Positions 21,610-21,627 of a stretch of DNA of 21,627 bases are shown here, one piece after another. Below the pieces are notes generated by a model. The model searched no databases. It saw only the letters and a program-made list of their open reading frames with translations, and was not told the origin of the DNA. A program made the translations under genes and the position numbers. Every line of letters begins with the position of its first letter. Within the stretch, counting starts at the first letter, position 1. The stretch comes from JALRBM01 sp964615445 (GTDB lineage: Bacteria > Patescibacteriota > Saccharimonadia > Saccharimonadales > Saccharimonadaceae). The stretch covers positions 1 through 21,627 of the forward strand of contig CAZTOK010000022.1 in NCBI GenBank assembly GCA_964615445.1, written 5' to 3'.

Positions 21610-21627
21610 CCGTTGTACTATGCCCCT
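21553..21627 (-). tRNA. tRNA-Trp (anticodon CCA)
   Basis: On the minus strand the acceptor arms AGGGGCA and TGCCCCT pair fully. The D-stem GTAC/GTAT, anticodon stem GCGGT/ACCGT with loop CTCCAAA, and T-arm TGAGG-TTCGATT-CCTCA are all present. The anticodon CCA (complement of 21592-21594) gives tryptophan. Discriminator G and an encoded CCA (21555-21553) follow. The 5' end is the last base of the window. Its 3' end faces the serine recombinase, so this is the likely attachment site. Confidence 0.93.

Noticed and set aside
1..21627. Use of an altered genetic code (UGA as glycine), as in some CPR lineages
   Set aside because: TGA ends genes cleanly with ATGA overlaps (5804-5807), and reading through TGA would break the packed gene order.
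1..21627. CRISPR arrays or other regularly spaced repeats
   Set aside because: The only repeated short sequences are the operator-like boxes, target duplications and transposon ends listed; none has regular repeat-spacer structure.

Overview
The window looks like an accessory region of a small-genome bacterium, most likely a Candidate Phyla Radiation member close to Saccharibacteria (TM7). The reasons are two replication-relaxation (Replic_Relax) type proteins, several genes whose ATG lies only 6-10 nt from a -10-like hexamer (apparently leaderless), and low GC. TGA is a normal stop here (tight ATGA overlap at 5804-5807), so this is not a UGA-Gly lineage. The lineage call is an inference.

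Layout. (1) 1-642: the tail of an unidentified gene translationally coupled to a PLD-like protein. (2) 671-1909 (minus): a helix-turn-helix domain fused to an EgtD-like (histidine-specific type) SAM methyltransferase, divergent from a long plus-strand operon. The 285-bp space between them holds inverted ATGTTACAT/ATGTAACAT boxes. (3) 2195-10736: an AT-rich, tightly packed operon. It contains a small unknown protein, a Gfo/Idh/MocA oxidoreductase broken by one in-frame TAA, an SDR, a beta-RFAP-synthase-like GHMP protein fused to a P-loop kinase, an adenylate-kinase-like enzyme, a NUDIX hydrolase, a GT8 glycosyltransferase, an RgpF-like domain fused to a second P-loop kinase, a HAD phosphatase, an HD phosphohydrolase and a small membrane peptide. 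Together these read as an uncharacterised pathway that builds, phosphorylates and glycosylates a sugar- or nucleoside-type product. (4) 10767-12832 (minus): a PD-(D/E)XK-like nuclease coupled to a 380-aa unknown protein, possibly a two-gene defence unit, followed upstream by a Replic_Relax protein.

(5) 13726-19054: a 5,329-bp IS1595-family transposon. It has 25-bp terminal inverted repeats (23/25 identical) and a perfect 8-bp target duplication, TAGAATAT. Besides the DDE transposase it carries six passengers: a DUF5677-like protein, a nucleotidyltransferase, an Xre regulator, a RadC/JAB protein, a methyltransferase-like protein and a second Replic_Relax protein. It inserted 11 bp upstream of the outer Replic_Relax gene. 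The only two TIR differences fall in the -35 box of the transposase promoter, which lies inside the right TIR.

(6) 19140-21627: a small unknown gene, an Xre repressor, a promoter with two inverted-repeat operators, a 63-aa protein and a large serine recombinase. These are followed by a 46-aa reading frame that runs into the 3' end of tRNA-Trp(CCA) on the opposite strand. This is the usual look of one end of an integrated element at a tRNA gene. The rest of the window may be its cargo, but the other end is not visible.
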